Assembly: GCF_048773025.1 (NCBI RefSeq) | Contig: NC_133539.1 | Span: 30,515,001-30,579,000, forward strand | Source of the DNA: Camelus bactrianus | Lineage: Eukaryota; Chordata; Mammalia; Artiodactyla; Camelidae | Length of the DNA: 64,000 nt | Direction: 5' to 3' | Shown: piece by piece, positions 35,010 to 47,029 of the stretch | Position numbering within the stretch: position 1 is the first letter of the stretch | Layout: each line of letters starts with the position of its first letter | Translations under genes and position numbers: made by a program | Notes under the pieces: model-generated | Database searches by the model: none | Told to the model about the DNA's origin: nothing | What the model saw: only the letters and a program-made list of their open reading frames with translations

Positions 35010-35716
35010 TGGTAGGCAGAATTTGTAAAATGTCTCCCAAAGATACCAAACCCGAATTCTCCAGAAACTGACAATATAAGCAGACATTACTTTGGTGATT
35101 GTTACGTTATATGGCATGTTTGACTTTAAGGAAAGTAGAGTCCCTGGTAGGCTTGCTCAAATCACGTGAGCTCTTAAATGCAGAGAACTATCCCCACCTG
35201 TTGGCAGAAGTAAAATCAGGGATTCAAGGCACAAGGCACAGCAGTGGCTGCTGTTGGCTTTGAAGATGGAGGAGGCTCCATGAAAAAGAAAAGGGACTGA
35301 TAGCCTTCAGAAGCTAAGAGCACCTCCTGATCAAGAGCCAGTAAGAAAATGGGGCCCTCAGTCAGCCCCGAGAAACTGGATCCTACAAACAACCTGAATG
35401 AGTTTGGAAGCAAATTCTCTGAATTAAGAGCACCTCCTGATTGAGAGCCAGTAAGAAAATAGGGCCCTCAGTCAGCCTGGAGGAACAGGATTCTACAAAC
35501 AACTTGAATGAGTTTGGAAGCAAATTCTTCTCCGGACACTCCAGTTAAGAACCCAACCTGGTTGAAATCTTGATTTTGGTCTTAAGAGATTCTAAGCAGA
35601 GAACCCTCACGCCTGCCTGGACTTCTGACTTACAAAAATGTGAGTTACTAAATGGGCATTATTTTAAGCCACTAAATTAGTGGTAATTTGTTACTCAGAC
35701 ATAGAAAATGAATATA
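35010..35716 (+). mobile_element. MLT1-family LTR (ERVL-MaLR fossil) with internal tandem duplication
   Basis: Blocks GGTAGGCAGAATTTGTAAAATG, TGTTACGTTATATGGCATG, GGCTTTGAAGATGGAGGAGG, AGAGCCAGTAAGAAAATGGGGCCCTCAGTC, AACCTGAATGAGTTTGGAAGC, CCTGGACTTCTGACTTAC and TTTTAAGCCACTAAATTAGTGGTAATTTGTTAC follow an MLT1-type LTR to its end. A roughly 110-bp segment is present twice in tandem (see the repeat entry), so this copy is longer than usual. LTR only; ancient, pre-dating the artiodactyl radiation. Confidence 0.85.
35315..35534 (+). repeat. 110-bp tandem duplication, two copies
   Basis: Copy one starts at 35315 and copy two at 35425, both with TAAGAGCACCTCCTGAT, and both continue through the CAGTAAGAAAAT and GAGTTTGGAAGCAAATTCT phrases. 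By hand I count about nine substitutions over the first 103 aligned bases, so the copies are roughly 91 percent identical. The duplication is thus old but younger than the LTR it sits in. Confidence 0.9.
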
Positions 35717-35935
35717 GACCTCAAATATTCTTTAAACCAGATCCCCAGGCCTGTTACGTGTTTTCAGAAATTAATACATGAAACTTCAGTTCCTAGGTCA
35801 AATCTCTCCCAACTATCCTGTATCTCAGTTATGACCTCTGTTCATCCTCTACCTCCCAAATTCTTCTTCCTTAAAGGAATTTACATATTTTCGGTGGCTT
35901 TATCACTCTTTCATGAAATAATTTCCTGTGCCTTC

Positions 35936-36128
35936 TTTTGCGACTGAAACTTTTCTTCCCTGAAGAGTTTCCTCTTCAGTACCTCTCCCCTCCCCCCGCA
36001 CCCGGCCCCAGGTGATACTCCTAATTATAGCTTCTGCTCCTTTTGTGACTGAACCTTTTCTTCCCTGAAAAGTACCTCTCCCCTTCCACCCCGCCCCAGG
36101 TGATATTCTTAATTATTGCTTCTAGCCC
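35936..36128 (+). repeat. 105-bp imperfect tandem duplication, C-rich
   Basis: TTTTGCGACTGAAACTTTTC begins copy one at 35936 and TTTTGTGACTGAACCTTTTC begins copy two at 36041. Both continue with CTTCCCTGAA, TACCTCTCCCC, a C-rich run, CCCCAGGTGATA and CTAATTAT/TTAATTAT. Copy two is shorter by about 12-15 bases in its first third and the C-rich run differs. No repeat family recognised and no gene here. Confidence 0.85.
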
Positions 36129-36129
36129 A

Positions 36130-37175
36130 TTTCCTCACCACCTTCTAGGAAAACAAGTCAACACACCACCAAAGTAAAATATGTATAAGGCTTTGTGGTC
36201 CCTGTCATTGTTTAAAACCCCTCCCCAACGATCTTTCCTCACTCCTAATAGTTGACACACATTAAATTCTTAAAAACTGACTCTTTCACAAAAGACATTG
36301 TTCAGTTCTTTGAATGGTTTCATACATTGCATGGATAACTTTCCTTCTGATGATTTTGACCCATAATTTCTTAACCTCCTGATTTATAAAGACTTTTTTA
36401 CCATTATTTTTTAAATGCCTCCTCCGCAAGAGGAACTTTTGATAGCCTTGACTCTAATCTCTAAAGTTAACAAAGCATATGCCTGTCTAGAAAAAAAAAA
36501 AAAAAAAAACTGACTTCCTTAGTCATAAGGAAAACTATAAATAATTTCTTTTCATTAAAACACCCAATCCATATCCTTTTTTTTTCCTGTCAGTTCTTTC
36601 TTCATTTGTGTTCTATCCAGCAAAAAGTTCATATCACATTCATTCATTAACAACCTGAATTTCCTTACCTGGCATGACAAAAACACAAACAGTGAAAGAA
36701 TTTGTAAGTTATTTCTGTGCTTTGTTAGTTGTAATAAGGGCATGTTGCAGATATGAAAGACACAGAACCAAGAACCTTAAGGATGATTGCAATGGAGTTT
36801 GACATTTCAATTGATGCATGCTACTAAAATTCTGTGTTCAAATTCAGTGCCCTAATTTGCTAAGACAGTAACTTTAAAACTTTTCCATTATTTACACACA
36901 TCTGATCTTCCACTAAATCCTCTCCATGCAGAAGGTTTAAGATGGGAAAGCCTCCTACCAATCTTCCTGTGTCCGCAGTTTATTTCCTGGTACAATGCAG
37001 GGGCTGTTCCTCCAAATATTTTAGGTGATTAAATTGTGCCGTAGATTATGGTTCCTTTTGCCATCTCAAGAACTGAAAATCCAACTACTTTCTCTTGTAC
37101 ATTCAATATCCACATTCTGCCACTTTACAGTATCTCCTGTTTTAAGAGAAAATACTAAACATACAATGTTGACCA
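36130..37175. other. Unassigned sequence, no gene seen
   Basis: A poly(A) run of about 20 bases lies at 36490-36509, not preceded by a recognisable retroposon. Otherwise pyrimidine-rich AT-rich DNA; some of 36880-37175 may be further decayed L2. Confidence 0.45.
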
Positions 37176-37843
37176 CACATGGTCCTCCTGTTGCCTAATC
37201 AGCCTCCTTCCATTATGGATGAATTTCTTCTTTCACTAACTTTCTGACACCTCTACATCCGACTTCAACCTTACTTACACTCCTAGTCTTACTAAGGTTA
37301 CCAATGACCCGTACCTCTATGTCTTTACGTTTATTGGATATTTTATATTTTGTCTTGCTTAACTTCTTAGGAACATTTGGACTGAAAAATCTCTCATCTA
37401 TTGTATTCCCTGACAAAACTTTGCTGGTTTTTCTTCTACCACTTTGGTCACTCTGTCCTTTTTTTTTTTTTTTTTTTTTTACCTGCCATCACATTTTCAT
37501 TTACTTAATTAAGCATTAGTGTTGGGGTTCTTGACACTTCATCTTGAACTTTCTTCTTCTCAGTCTATATAACTTTTTCTGAGTAGGTTGGTTAAATATT
37601 TATATCTAAGTGACTCCCAAATTTATATCTCTAGCTCTGGTATCTTCTCTGAGTCCTAAACATGTATTAACCCCAAACTTAATATTGAGAAACTAAATCC
37701 AACCCATGCACCTCAATCCCTTAAAATGGCCTCCTCTAGAGTTCCTTATTCCAGTGAATGACAACATGCCTGAACTGTTCCAAGGGGCCAGAGACCAGGG
37801 AATCACAATTTAATCTTCAACTTTATATCTAATCCATCACTTA

Positions 37844-38461
37844 TGCTACCAGCAGGAGGGAAATAAGAATTACCTTGGTTCTTAGCAGAAAAAAATGAAT
37901 TTTTAACAAGAGACAGAAAGCGTGGTATAAACAAGATTTTATTAGTAAAATAAAAAGGTAAAAAACCAAACTACACTCCTGAGAATTGGGAGCCGGCCAA
38001 TCCAAGAAAAAATGGTACCTTTCCTTTGTTTTTTCTGTTTTTATATCCTGGCTTAGCGTTAGGGGGCGTTTTCCTGATTGATTGATTGATTGATTGATGG
38101 CTCAGGTTCTTTGAGTGCTCAGGCTGATTGACAGCTCAGGTTCTTTGAGTGCTAAGGCTGATTTACAGATCACGTTCCTCGTGCTCATCCCTTTTGTGCA
38201 GGTTCTTATCCACAATGCACGCAGAGAAACCTATGGGAGGGGGCTCAAACTGCAATGTTAGTTACGTTATAATGAGCATTGTGTCAGGTTAAGCCAGAAT
38301 CTTCTCTCTATTGAGCGGCTGCAGTGTTCAATCCTAACCAGCTTCTTCGCTGGCCCTCATTTTAGAGAAAGTAAGTTTTTGGAGCCCCTTATTCTGAGTA
38401 AAGGCGTACTGTTATTTTCTGGTTGCTCTTTCCCCCTTCCTCTCCTGTTAATCGGTGCTCA
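37844..38461 (-). mobile_element. ERV1-like solo LTR, well preserved
   Basis: Read on the minus strand this is a complete LTR of about 618 bases: a U3 with two 34-bp direct repeats and a GATT-type microsatellite, a TATA-like box (GGATATAAAAAC, plus-strand position about 38038-38048), a GGCCGGCTCCCAATTCTCAGGAG segment, then the AATAAA signal (plus strand 37938-37943) and a U5 ending near TGCTGGTAGCA. No internal sequence is seen on either side, so it is a solo LTR. The layout and the retained CpG sites suggest a gammaretrovirus-like class I element, younger than the MLT1 copies. The exact outer edges are uncertain by a few bases because no clean target duplication was found. Confidence 0.75.
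38100..38167 (-). repeat. Two 34-bp direct repeats in the LTR U3
   Basis: GCTCAGGTTCTTTGAGTGCT starts at 38100 and again at 38134, each followed by CAGGCTGATTGACA or a close variant. Repeated U3 units of this size upstream of the TATA box are usual for retroviral enhancers. An adjacent (GATT)n tract lies at 38076-38098. Confidence 0.85.
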
Positions 38462-38624
38462 TTTCTATCTAACTGCCTAACACTCAGACTATTGATTTTC
38501 TTCCTAATGATCTCTCATTTTTACTCACCTCTCTAATTCCATAATTTTTCTTTCCTAATTTCATCCACCATTATCTCCTTCGACTTGAATCTTCCCTGGT
38601 TTAATAAAACATTTCTTGATTGAG

Positions 38625-40440
38625 AAATTAAGCTTGGTCCTATGTCAATATGTTGATAAATACACAATAAATAAATAAAATATATATTTTTCCCCTTTGG
38701 AGATGCATTGTTTTCACATAGTGGCCAATTTTACTGTGAGATGTTTTTAATTCTTAGGTGAACTTTCTGCACAGATTAGAATTTATTAAAGCCATTCAAG
38801 TTTTAAATTGATATTAAGTTATTAAAGTAACTTTAGAATCTAGTATTCTTTAAGCATTTAAATTCAGCTTATAAATAATGCTGTTATATTTATAAATCTA
38901 GTAAAGAAAATTACATTTTATTTTATTCATGTTTGTTTACCTCAAGTTAAGCAGATTATATTCTCATATAATTTTAATTTAAAACTTAAATTTCCTCATA
39001 GTTCAAACTTTAAAATTTAGTATATTCCATTTTCTTTCAAACAGTTCAATTTTGTATATGACATACTAAGTAAACTTTTGAAGCAATTAAATGTCTCTTA
39101 AATTTAATATATTAATTTATTAATACAGTGAAATTAAAGTTTGCTCAGTCCAATGCTGTTTATAGACTAAATCAAATAAATTATCATATACATTCCTAAT
39201 TAAAATCTTAAAAAATACAAAATTCCACATGTTAAATGAAAATTTGAAACCTAGTGTATTAGATCCTCCAAATTTACTAAGTTGCTAAAATGTTACATGA
39301 CATTTAAACAGATTTAATTGAATACAAAATTGCTAATACCATGGGCATGATTTATTTTGTTATCCTATTTAATAATAAATCTTCCTGAGATTAAAATTAA
39401 TTTTTTTTTATTTAAAAAAAGTACTTAAGAAAAGAGCTTAATTATTTCAAGGGAGTAGAACTTGTCAGCCTAAACAAAGGAGTTTGTTAATTAGCTAACA
39501 GATCAGAAAGCTGAGATATACATGTTGGGCCTTAAAAATACATATTTTCTCAGTTATTTTTCTACATGAGCATGGGTGTATCAAGCAGAGATCTTTGAGA
39601 AGGATTGGTTTCAAAATCTACTTTCTGAATACAGTTTGTATAATTACCTGTTTCTTCCAATTTATCTGAAACCTAAATCCCAAATCATGACTAATTCCTT
39701 CACTTAACTCTTAATTACCACTTCAATTATTTAAAAAAAAATGCTTAACATGAATGTTACTTTTAAAAATCACACATGCAACACCCAGTTTCAACAACAG
39801 ATACACTGCTGTTCTGTTTTATCTATTCGTCATTACCATTTCCCCATTTTTTTGGCTTGTATTATTTTATTGGTTTAAAAAAATCACAGTGAAATAATTC
39901 CTGATTGAATTTGATTATTTTCTAATTTCTCTTCTTATTTATTTATTTTTCGTTTTTGGCCAGGACTCTTATCATAAAGATATTTAAATAATATCTAAAT
40001 AGATTCTGAATTTCCTTTCTGTATTATTTTCTAATGGGTTTGAGGGAGGGATGAGTTTAAATCAGCAAAGTCATGATAATGATAGACCACTCCAACCCAG
40101 TCAGCTTAGCTTCAGCTCCTGTTCTCCAGTTACTGTGTCTCTGTAAGAGCTCAAGCTTGTTTTGTTTTATTGCTTATTTGGATTACAGCTTGCCAGATTC
40201 TTTGTGGTTAGATAAGGTTTGAAGGTCATGGAAGTAGTGGCAATTCAAACAATAGTGAAAGCTATTTCTATCTTTCATGGTGGTGATGGAAAAGAAAGCA
40301 AAAAAATCTAATCTTAAACTGAGTCACCAGAAGCTTTCAGATAGTAGCAATTCTCTGCAGCTGCTTCTACTCTAGTTTAAGTACAGGGAACACCTGAGGC
40401 TGTAGTGCAGAGCTCCTCCAGGCACACACTGATATTTTTA
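38625..40440. other. Unassigned AT-rich sequence, no gene seen
   Basis: Very AT-rich, with short TAAA and TA runs near 38668-38690. The somewhat GC-richer block 40090-40435 resembles an interspersed repeat, but I could not classify it. Confidence 0.5.
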
Positions 40441-40830
40441 TCAGTATATATTAGAAGTGTATGTAAATTGAATTAAAACATGTACTTTTTTGTCTCTTTT
40501 ACGAATAAAATTAGTTTGTAATTCTTCTACATTGTAGTGTGTATCAGTAGTTCATGACATTTTTTTATGAGTTGTAATACATTCTCTGGTTTCATCACAT
40601 TGGTTTATTCATTTACTTGATGAAAGATATCTGAATTTTTTCCAGATTTTATAAACAAGCTGGATTGAACATTCATGTTCAAGTTTTTGTGTGGACACCT
40701 GCCTTCATTTTCAATGGGTGATACCTAGGAGTGGATTGTCTGGATCATACGATAGGTAAGTGTATGACTTTTAAGATATCATCAAACAATTTTTCAAAGT
40801 GGTTGCATTGTTTTACATTCCTACTGTTAC

Positions 40831-41432
40831 TGGGGAGTAGTTTCTTGTCTCGTCACAAATAATTCAGAGACAAGACACAGAATTCAACAAAGTAAAGTGA
40901 GAATTTATTAAGTAATAGGATGCTCTCAAGGGGAGAGCAGGCTGGCTCAGGTGGGCACCTGTGCTGAGTTTCTTTGACTAGCTGGTTACATAGGGTGTAA
41001 AAGTAAATGGATGGAATATTTATTGGAGAAGGAGTTTGGAGTTGTATTCCCTGGTTTTCATGCCACCTCCACCTTCCCAAGGGGAGGAGGGATTTTTGTC
41101 CTTATTTGGTCTTGATTGGAATTGTCATTGTGTAGGTGAATGCTGGATACTTCTTATCTGCAAGGCTAATTTTATTATAATGAGGACACAATGAGCAAAA
41201 GGTTACATTTGGACACTGGAGATTCCTGCCTTTTCCCACCTTTCTCTGTCTGCCTCCAGGCCACTTGTCACCCCAAAATGTGTGGTTTCTTGCCAGTCTG
41301 GAGGTTCCTGCTTTTCTCTATCTGCCCAAGGACCCCCACTGTTCAAAAGATGTATGGTTTCCAGCCATTTGGCCTATGTCCCCTTTCTCTACTCATATCT
41401 GGCTATCTGCTCCAGTATTGCCACTCTGCACA
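40831..41432 (-). mobile_element. Solo LTR (ERV fossil) inserted in the old L1
   Basis: Read on the minus strand this block starts TGTGCAGAGTGGC and ends GAAACTACTCCCCA, the TG...CA termini of an LTR about 602 bases long. An AATAAATTCTCAC polyadenylation region occurs on the minus strand (plus 40904-40912), followed by a U5-like TTGAATTCTGTGTCTTG. Flanks are GTTAC and GTAAT, an imperfect 5-bp duplication. The L1 is continuous on both sides (CATTCCTACT, then CAGTTCCTCCACATT and TAGCTGTTCTAATAGAT), which fixes the insertion. No internal retroviral sequence. Class I is likely, subfamily not recognised. The reading frames at 41191-41473 and 40853-41080 are LTR sequence. Confidence 0.8.
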
Positions 41433-43178
41433 GTAATGCCAGTTCCTCCACATTATGCCTGACGGTAGATTAGGCTTCAATTTTAGCTGTTCTAATAGAT
41501 CTGCAGCAGTATCACAGTATAAAGTAAGTTTTCATATATCTAGTGACTAATGATACTGAGCTTCTTTTCACATACTTCACGTACATGTTTGCCATCTGTC
41601 AATTGCCTATAATAAAATAACTGGTCAGGTATTTTGGCAATTTTTACAATTTATTTGCCTTTTATTATTAATTCAAAGTATAATTTAATATTGTGAATAG
41701 AAGACCTTCAGATAAGTGCTTTGCAAATATTTTCTGTCAGTATTTGGCTTTATCTTCATGTATTATAATGGCATTTTCTAAAATTTCAATTTCCAATTGT
41801 TTGTTCACTGGTATAAAGATATACAACTGTTTTTTGCATATTGATCTTGTGCTTAGCGACCATGTTAAATTCACTTTATTAGATTTTTTTGGTAGATTTC
41901 AGTGGACTTTCTGTAGTCTTTTCAGTGTCTTTCAAATAGCACAATTTTTAAATTTGAGTTCCAATTTAATAATTTGTTTTTTATGAATTATGTGGTTTTT
42001 TTTTTTGGCATGTAGATGTCTGATTGTTCCAGTACCATTTGTGGCAGAGAATATATTTACTCCATTGTATTGCTTTTGCTTCTTGGTCAAAGATCAGATG
42101 ACTATATTTATAGGATATATTTCTGGGGTCTCTGTTTTCCATTGCTTACTTTGTTTAATACTGTGCTGTCTTGATTACTGTGGTTTGTAGTAAGTCTTGA
42201 TGTCAGTGAGCATCAGTCTTCCAATTAGAATTTTCTCCTTCAATACTACGGTGTCCAGTCTGGTTTTTTGTCTCTTCATATAAACTCTAGAGTCACTATG
42301 TCAATATAGAAGCTTTCTGGAATTTTGATTGAGATTGCATTGAATCTATAGATCAATTTAGGAAAAAACTAAAATTTTGGGACTATTGAGTCTTTCTATC
42401 AATAAACATCTCCCTATTTATTCATTTATTTCATTTGTCAGTGTTATGTAGTTTTCCTCATATAGATTTTTCCATATTTTGTTAGATTTATACCTAACTT
42501 TTATTTTGGGGAGTGCTCATGTAAATGTTACTGTTTTTAATTCCAAATTCAACTTGTTGATTGCTGGTATATAGGAATGCAATTGACTTAAGTATATTAA
42601 CTTTGTATTCTGCAACCTTGCTAGTCACTTAGAGCACTTATTAGTTCCAGGAGTTTTTTTGTTAATTTTTTCAAATTTTTTTACATAGACGGTCGTGTCA
42701 TCTGCAAAACAAAGAGATGTTTTGTATCTTCCTTTCCAATCTGTATACCTTATTATGTTTGTTTATTGCCTTGTTGCATTAGTAGGGACTTCCAGTATGA
42801 TGTTGAAAAGGAGTAGTGACATCCTTGCCTTGTACCTGATCTTAGTGGAAATGTCTCAAGTTTCTCACTATTAACTATAATGTTAGCTGCAGGTTGTTCT
42901 TAGATAATCTTTAACAAATTGAGAAAGTTCCTCTCTAATTCTAGTTTTCTGAGAGCTTTTAGCATAAATGGATGTTAGAATTTTTCATTTTTTAGTGTCT
43001 ATTGATATGATAGTGTGAATTTTCCTTTTAGTCTGTTGATGTGATGAATTACATTAATTGATTTTTGAATGTTAAAACATCCTTTCATAAATGGGATATC
43101 CCACTCGATTGTAGTATATAAATCCTTTTATACTTTCTTGGATTCAGTTTGCTAATATTTTGTTGAAAATGTGTGTAT

Positions 43179-43484
43179 CTATGTTCCATAGAGGTACTGA
43201 GTTGTAGTTTTCTTATACGGTCTTCCTGTTATTGGTACTAGAATAATGCTGGCCTCTTTAAATGAGTCAGGAAATAATCCCTCTGCTTTTATCCTCTGAA
43301 AATGATTATAATGAATTGGCATATTTCTTCCCCTAATTGTTTGTTGAAATTCTCTGAACAAATCTGGGCATGATGTTCTCTGTTTGGGAAAGTTATTAAC
43401 AGTGGATTCAATTTCTTTAATAAAGAGTGGCTTGTTCAGCTTATCTGTTTCTTCTTGTGAGAGTTTCACTAGATTGTTTTCCAA
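43179..43484 (-). pseudogene. Surviving L1 ORF2 segment, start of RT domain
   Basis: This 101-codon stretch is the longest intact piece of the L1 ORF2 in the old element at 40450-47025. It covers the linker into the reverse transcriptase ('LSQEETDKLNKPLFIKEIES', 'RTSCPDLFREFQQTIRG', 'EGLFPDSFKEASIILVPITG'), equivalent to the L1 consensus '[34 protein letters not shown]...[20 protein letters not shown]'. The RT catalytic FADD region lies further along the minus strand, where the frame is lost. It is a transposon relic and not a host gene. Confidence 0.85.
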
Positions 43485-46400
43485 GGAAGTGGTTTATTTC
43501 ACCTAGGCTATCAAATTTGAGGGCACAGAGTTATTCATAGTATTTCCTTGTTATATTTTTAATGTTCTTCAGATCTGTAGTGATGTCTCCATTTCTAAAA
43601 TTAGTAACTTGCATCCTCTTGGTCATGATCCCACTTGGTCATGATCTATTAACTTTTTTTTTTTTTTTGCATTTTGCACTTGATCTGTTATTTTTGTAAG
43701 TTGTTGCATTTATATTCATGAAAAATACTTGTCTGTTTTTTCTTTTCTTGTACTGTCTATAGTTTTGGTATCATGGTAATAATAAACTAGTTTGAAATTA
43801 CTTATTCCACTTCTATATTCTGGACAAGTTTTTGTGGAATTTTTAACATTATTTTCTTTAAACATTTGGTATATTTTGAAAGTGAAACCATCTAAACCTG
43901 GAATTTTTGATGTGAGAATGGTTTTATCTACATATTCAAATGCTTTTGTAGATAAAGGTCTATTCAGGATAATTTCTCTTTAATGAGCTTTTTTCCTTTT
44001 GTGAAATGTGTCTATTTAATCTAAGTTACTGAATTTATTGGCATGAATTTGTTTATAATGTGCCTTTACTGTCCTTTCAATAACTGTAGATGTCTCAGCG
44101 ATGTAACCTGTTTTATTCCTTATGGTATTGATTTGTGTTGTTTTCTTGCCTCTAATAGTCTGCCTAGATGTATAAGAATTTTACTGATATTTTCAACAAA
44201 GTAGGTGTCGATTTTGTTAATTTTTTTTAAAAAACTGTTACTCTGTGCTCTATTTCATTGATTTTTTACTCTGATCTTTAGTTTTTCTTCTTTCTTTTTA
44301 TTGCATTTGTTCTTATTCAGATTCTTAAATTAAAATAACATCCATTGATTAGAGACTTTTTTTTATAGTTATTTTGTTATATTTGTTTGCTATATTTTAA
44401 AGACATCTCCTAAATTGTACTTTAATTTCATGTTTTTAAAAAATTTCTTCTTTAATTCATGTGATTATGAATTATATTACCAAGTTCCCAAATATATGGG
44501 GAAATTAAAAATGTAGTATTTCTATTATTGATGTCTAATTTAATGCCATTGTGGCCATAGAACATTCTTAAGAGTTGAATCTTTTAAAATTTAATGCAAT
44601 TTCTTTGGGTTCAAAATGTGATATTTTTGAAAAGAATGTGTTTTTTGCTGTTAAGTATAATGTTATTTAGCTCAGTTTGATAGTGTTGTCCAAATTTCTG
44701 CATCTTCTATAACCTCAATGATATATGTTCTACCTGTTTGGTTAATTGAGAGAGAGGGCTACTGAAGTGTCCAGCTACAGTGTGGATTTACATATTTCTC
44801 CTTGCCATTTCATCAGTTTTGCTTCATGTATTTTGGAACTTTTCTTAGGTAGATACATATTTAGGATTATTTCCACTAAATTCATTGATCCCTTTATCAG
44901 TATGAAATGATTGTCACTGGTAATATTCTTTGCTCAGAAATCTATTTTTTCTCTTATTGATATATTCATTCTAGCTTTCTTTTGATTAGTATGATACTTG
45001 TTTCCCCATCCTTTCACTTTCAACTTATTTGTGTCTTCCCTTGGGTAGCATATAGTTGTATCTTGCTTTCTAAAATAATCAGATCTGGCATTCTCTACCA
45101 TTTAATTGGGGGTTTAAACTACTACACTAAATGTAATTATTCAGATGGTTAAATTTTATTCTATTTTTTTTTGTTTTCTTTTGGTCCTTTCTTTTGTAAT
45201 TCCTATTTTCTGCCTTATTTAGTTATGCAGAATTAATAACATTTTATTTATTCTGTTGACTTATTAGCTATTTGTTAATTTTTTAATGATTGTTTTATGG
45301 TTTGTGGTAAACAGTATGAAGCCTTACCTTACCTTAGTCTACATTTATGTTATATTATTCCACTCCATGTGATGTGTAAAAACATTAGTGTATTTATAAT
45401 AGTATGCTTCTACTTCTCTCTTGAATTTTGACCTTTTGTTGTCATCCTTTTATTGTTTATATATTTTATAAGTTTATAGTATATATACTCTTATTACTTG
45501 CATTTAAACTGTCAATTATATCTAATGAGATTTAAATAATTACTTTTTCCAGTGTTCTTCTTTCCTTTGTATTGATACAGATTCTTTTCTGATATTTTCC
45601 TTCTGTCTGAAGGACTTCCTTTAATATTATAGTGTGAGTCTTGTTTTATATATATATATATATTTTTTTTTTAACTTTTGTATGTCTGAAAAATATACTT
45701 TTTTAACCTTCAATTGGGAAAGATATTTTTGCTGAATATAGAATTTCAGATTGACTTCTGTTTTCTTTCAGCATTTAAACTTTTCAATCTAACTTTCTCT
45801 TGGTTACATTTTTTTTTTCAATGAAAAAATGTATCATTCCTATATTTTTCCTTGGTACATACTATCTACTGGCTTAAAAAAATTTTTTTTTTCTTTTTGT
45901 CTTTCTCGCTGGCTTTAAGTAATTTGATTAAGATATGCCTTATTGTTTTCTTCGTGATTATTGTGACTTGAGTTCATTGAGATTTGGAAAAGAAAGTCAG
46001 TCCCTATTTTTTCAAAATATTTATTTTACCTCTACTTCTCTTTCCTCTCTTCATGGATTCCAATTATATATACATTAGGCCACTTTAATATTCCAAAAGT
46101 TCACTGGTATTTTGTTCATGGATTTTGAGTCTCTTTTGTCTCTGTTTCAATTTGAAAAAATATTTCTAGGTCTTCAAGCTAATTATTTTTTTTCAATTTA
46201 TTCTAATTAGTTGATTATTCTATTCAGAGTATTCTTTATCTTATGCATTGTAGTTGTCTTCTCAAGTTCAATTTAGTTCTTTTACACAGTTCATGTCTCT
46301 CAACTGTTTAAACACATATTAAAAAGTACTATAATTTTAGTCTAACTTTCTCTGAAAATTCTAACATTTTTGTTAGTTTTGAATAGGTTCATCTGAGTAA

Positions 46401-47029
46401 TTTACATCTTCAGTATATATTGTATTTTTATGCTCCATAATATTCTTGCTAAAGTATTATTGTACTGTGAATAATGTGAATTTTACCTTGTTAGATGCTG
46501 GGTGTTTTTATATTCTAACAATTTTTGGCTTTATTCCTGTACAATTTAAGTTTCTTGAAATGTTTGAGCCTGTGAGATCTTGCTTTTCAGATAATTTAGG
46601 AAGGACTGGAACAATTCTCTTCCTAGGTTTACTTGTTCCCTAATATTAAGGCAACTCTTTTGTGTACTCTCTCCCATGCCTGTTGAATCATTAGGATTTT
46701 CAGTCTGGATGATGGGGACAAGAACTAATTCCATCCCTGTGTGAGTGTTGATCATTAATTTGTAATTATTCACATGAATCTTTACTTAGTATTTTATTCA
46801 CATGTTTGTTAATCAGGACTCAGATGGATGTGTGAAGGTGATGCTTTGCTAATATCAAGAGTTCTGTATCTGTATCACTCTTTTTTTTTTTCTGATAATT
46901 TGTTATTTCAATATTAGCCACTACCTTGGTCTACTAGGACCAAAAAACATTGCTTGTTCATTCTGGTGGTTTCAGGCCAGAGGGTAAATATTTCCCTGTT
47001 TTTCCATCTTGGCCTGAAATAGAGGTCTT

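Larger units (their letters stand above)
37180..38620 (+). mobile_element. L2 LINE interrupted by an ERV LTR
   Basis: The left part (37180-37843) shows L2 blocks in order: CTAAGGTTACCAATGACCC, CTGGTTTTTCTTCTACCACTTTGGTCACTC, CTTCTTCTCAGTC, AGTGACTCCCAAATTTATATCTC, CCCCAAACTTAATATTGAG and ATCTAATCCATCAC. A poly(T) of about 23 bases interrupts it at 37458-37480. The right part (38462-38620) is weaker, with CATCCACCATTATCTCC recalling the 'ccaccatcatctctcacctgg' segment. The LTR at 37844-38461 separates them. Reverse-transcriptase C-terminal coding capacity is long gone. Confidence 0.7.
40450..47025 (-). mobile_element. Nearly full-length ancient LINE-1 (L1M)
   Basis: On the minus strand the element runs from its 5' end at about 47025 (GGCCAAGATGG start motif) to its ORF2 C-terminal and 3' part near 40450, about 6 kb without the inserted LTR at 40831-41432. 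Order on the minus strand: 5' UTR (47025 to about 46300), ORF1 relic (about 46300-45560), spacer, ORF2 endonuclease region (about 45130-44450; reverse complement of TTCTTTTGATTAGTATG and ATTAATTGAG-type landmarks), then reverse transcriptase. At 43484-43179 a 101-codon frame still reads 'LNKPLFIKEIESTVNNFPKQ' and 'EGLFPDSFKEASIILVP', matching the start of the L1 RT domain. Stops and frameshifts elsewhere make it dead. The 3' UTR and tail are not recognisable, so the true left end is approximate. Confidence 0.85.

Noticed and set aside
36490-36509. Poly(A) as the tail of a processed pseudogene
   Set aside because: The preceding 300 bases match no coding sequence or SINE that I recognise, and no flanking duplication was found.
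38076-38167. Direct repeats as a CRISPR-like array
   Set aside because: Only two adjacent units without spacers, inside an LTR U3 of a mammalian genome; these are retroviral enhancer repeats.
41191-41473. Three overlapping plus-strand frames of 63-81 codons as coding sequence
   Set aside because: They lie on the antisense strand of the solo LTR at 40831-41432 and run into the flanking L1.
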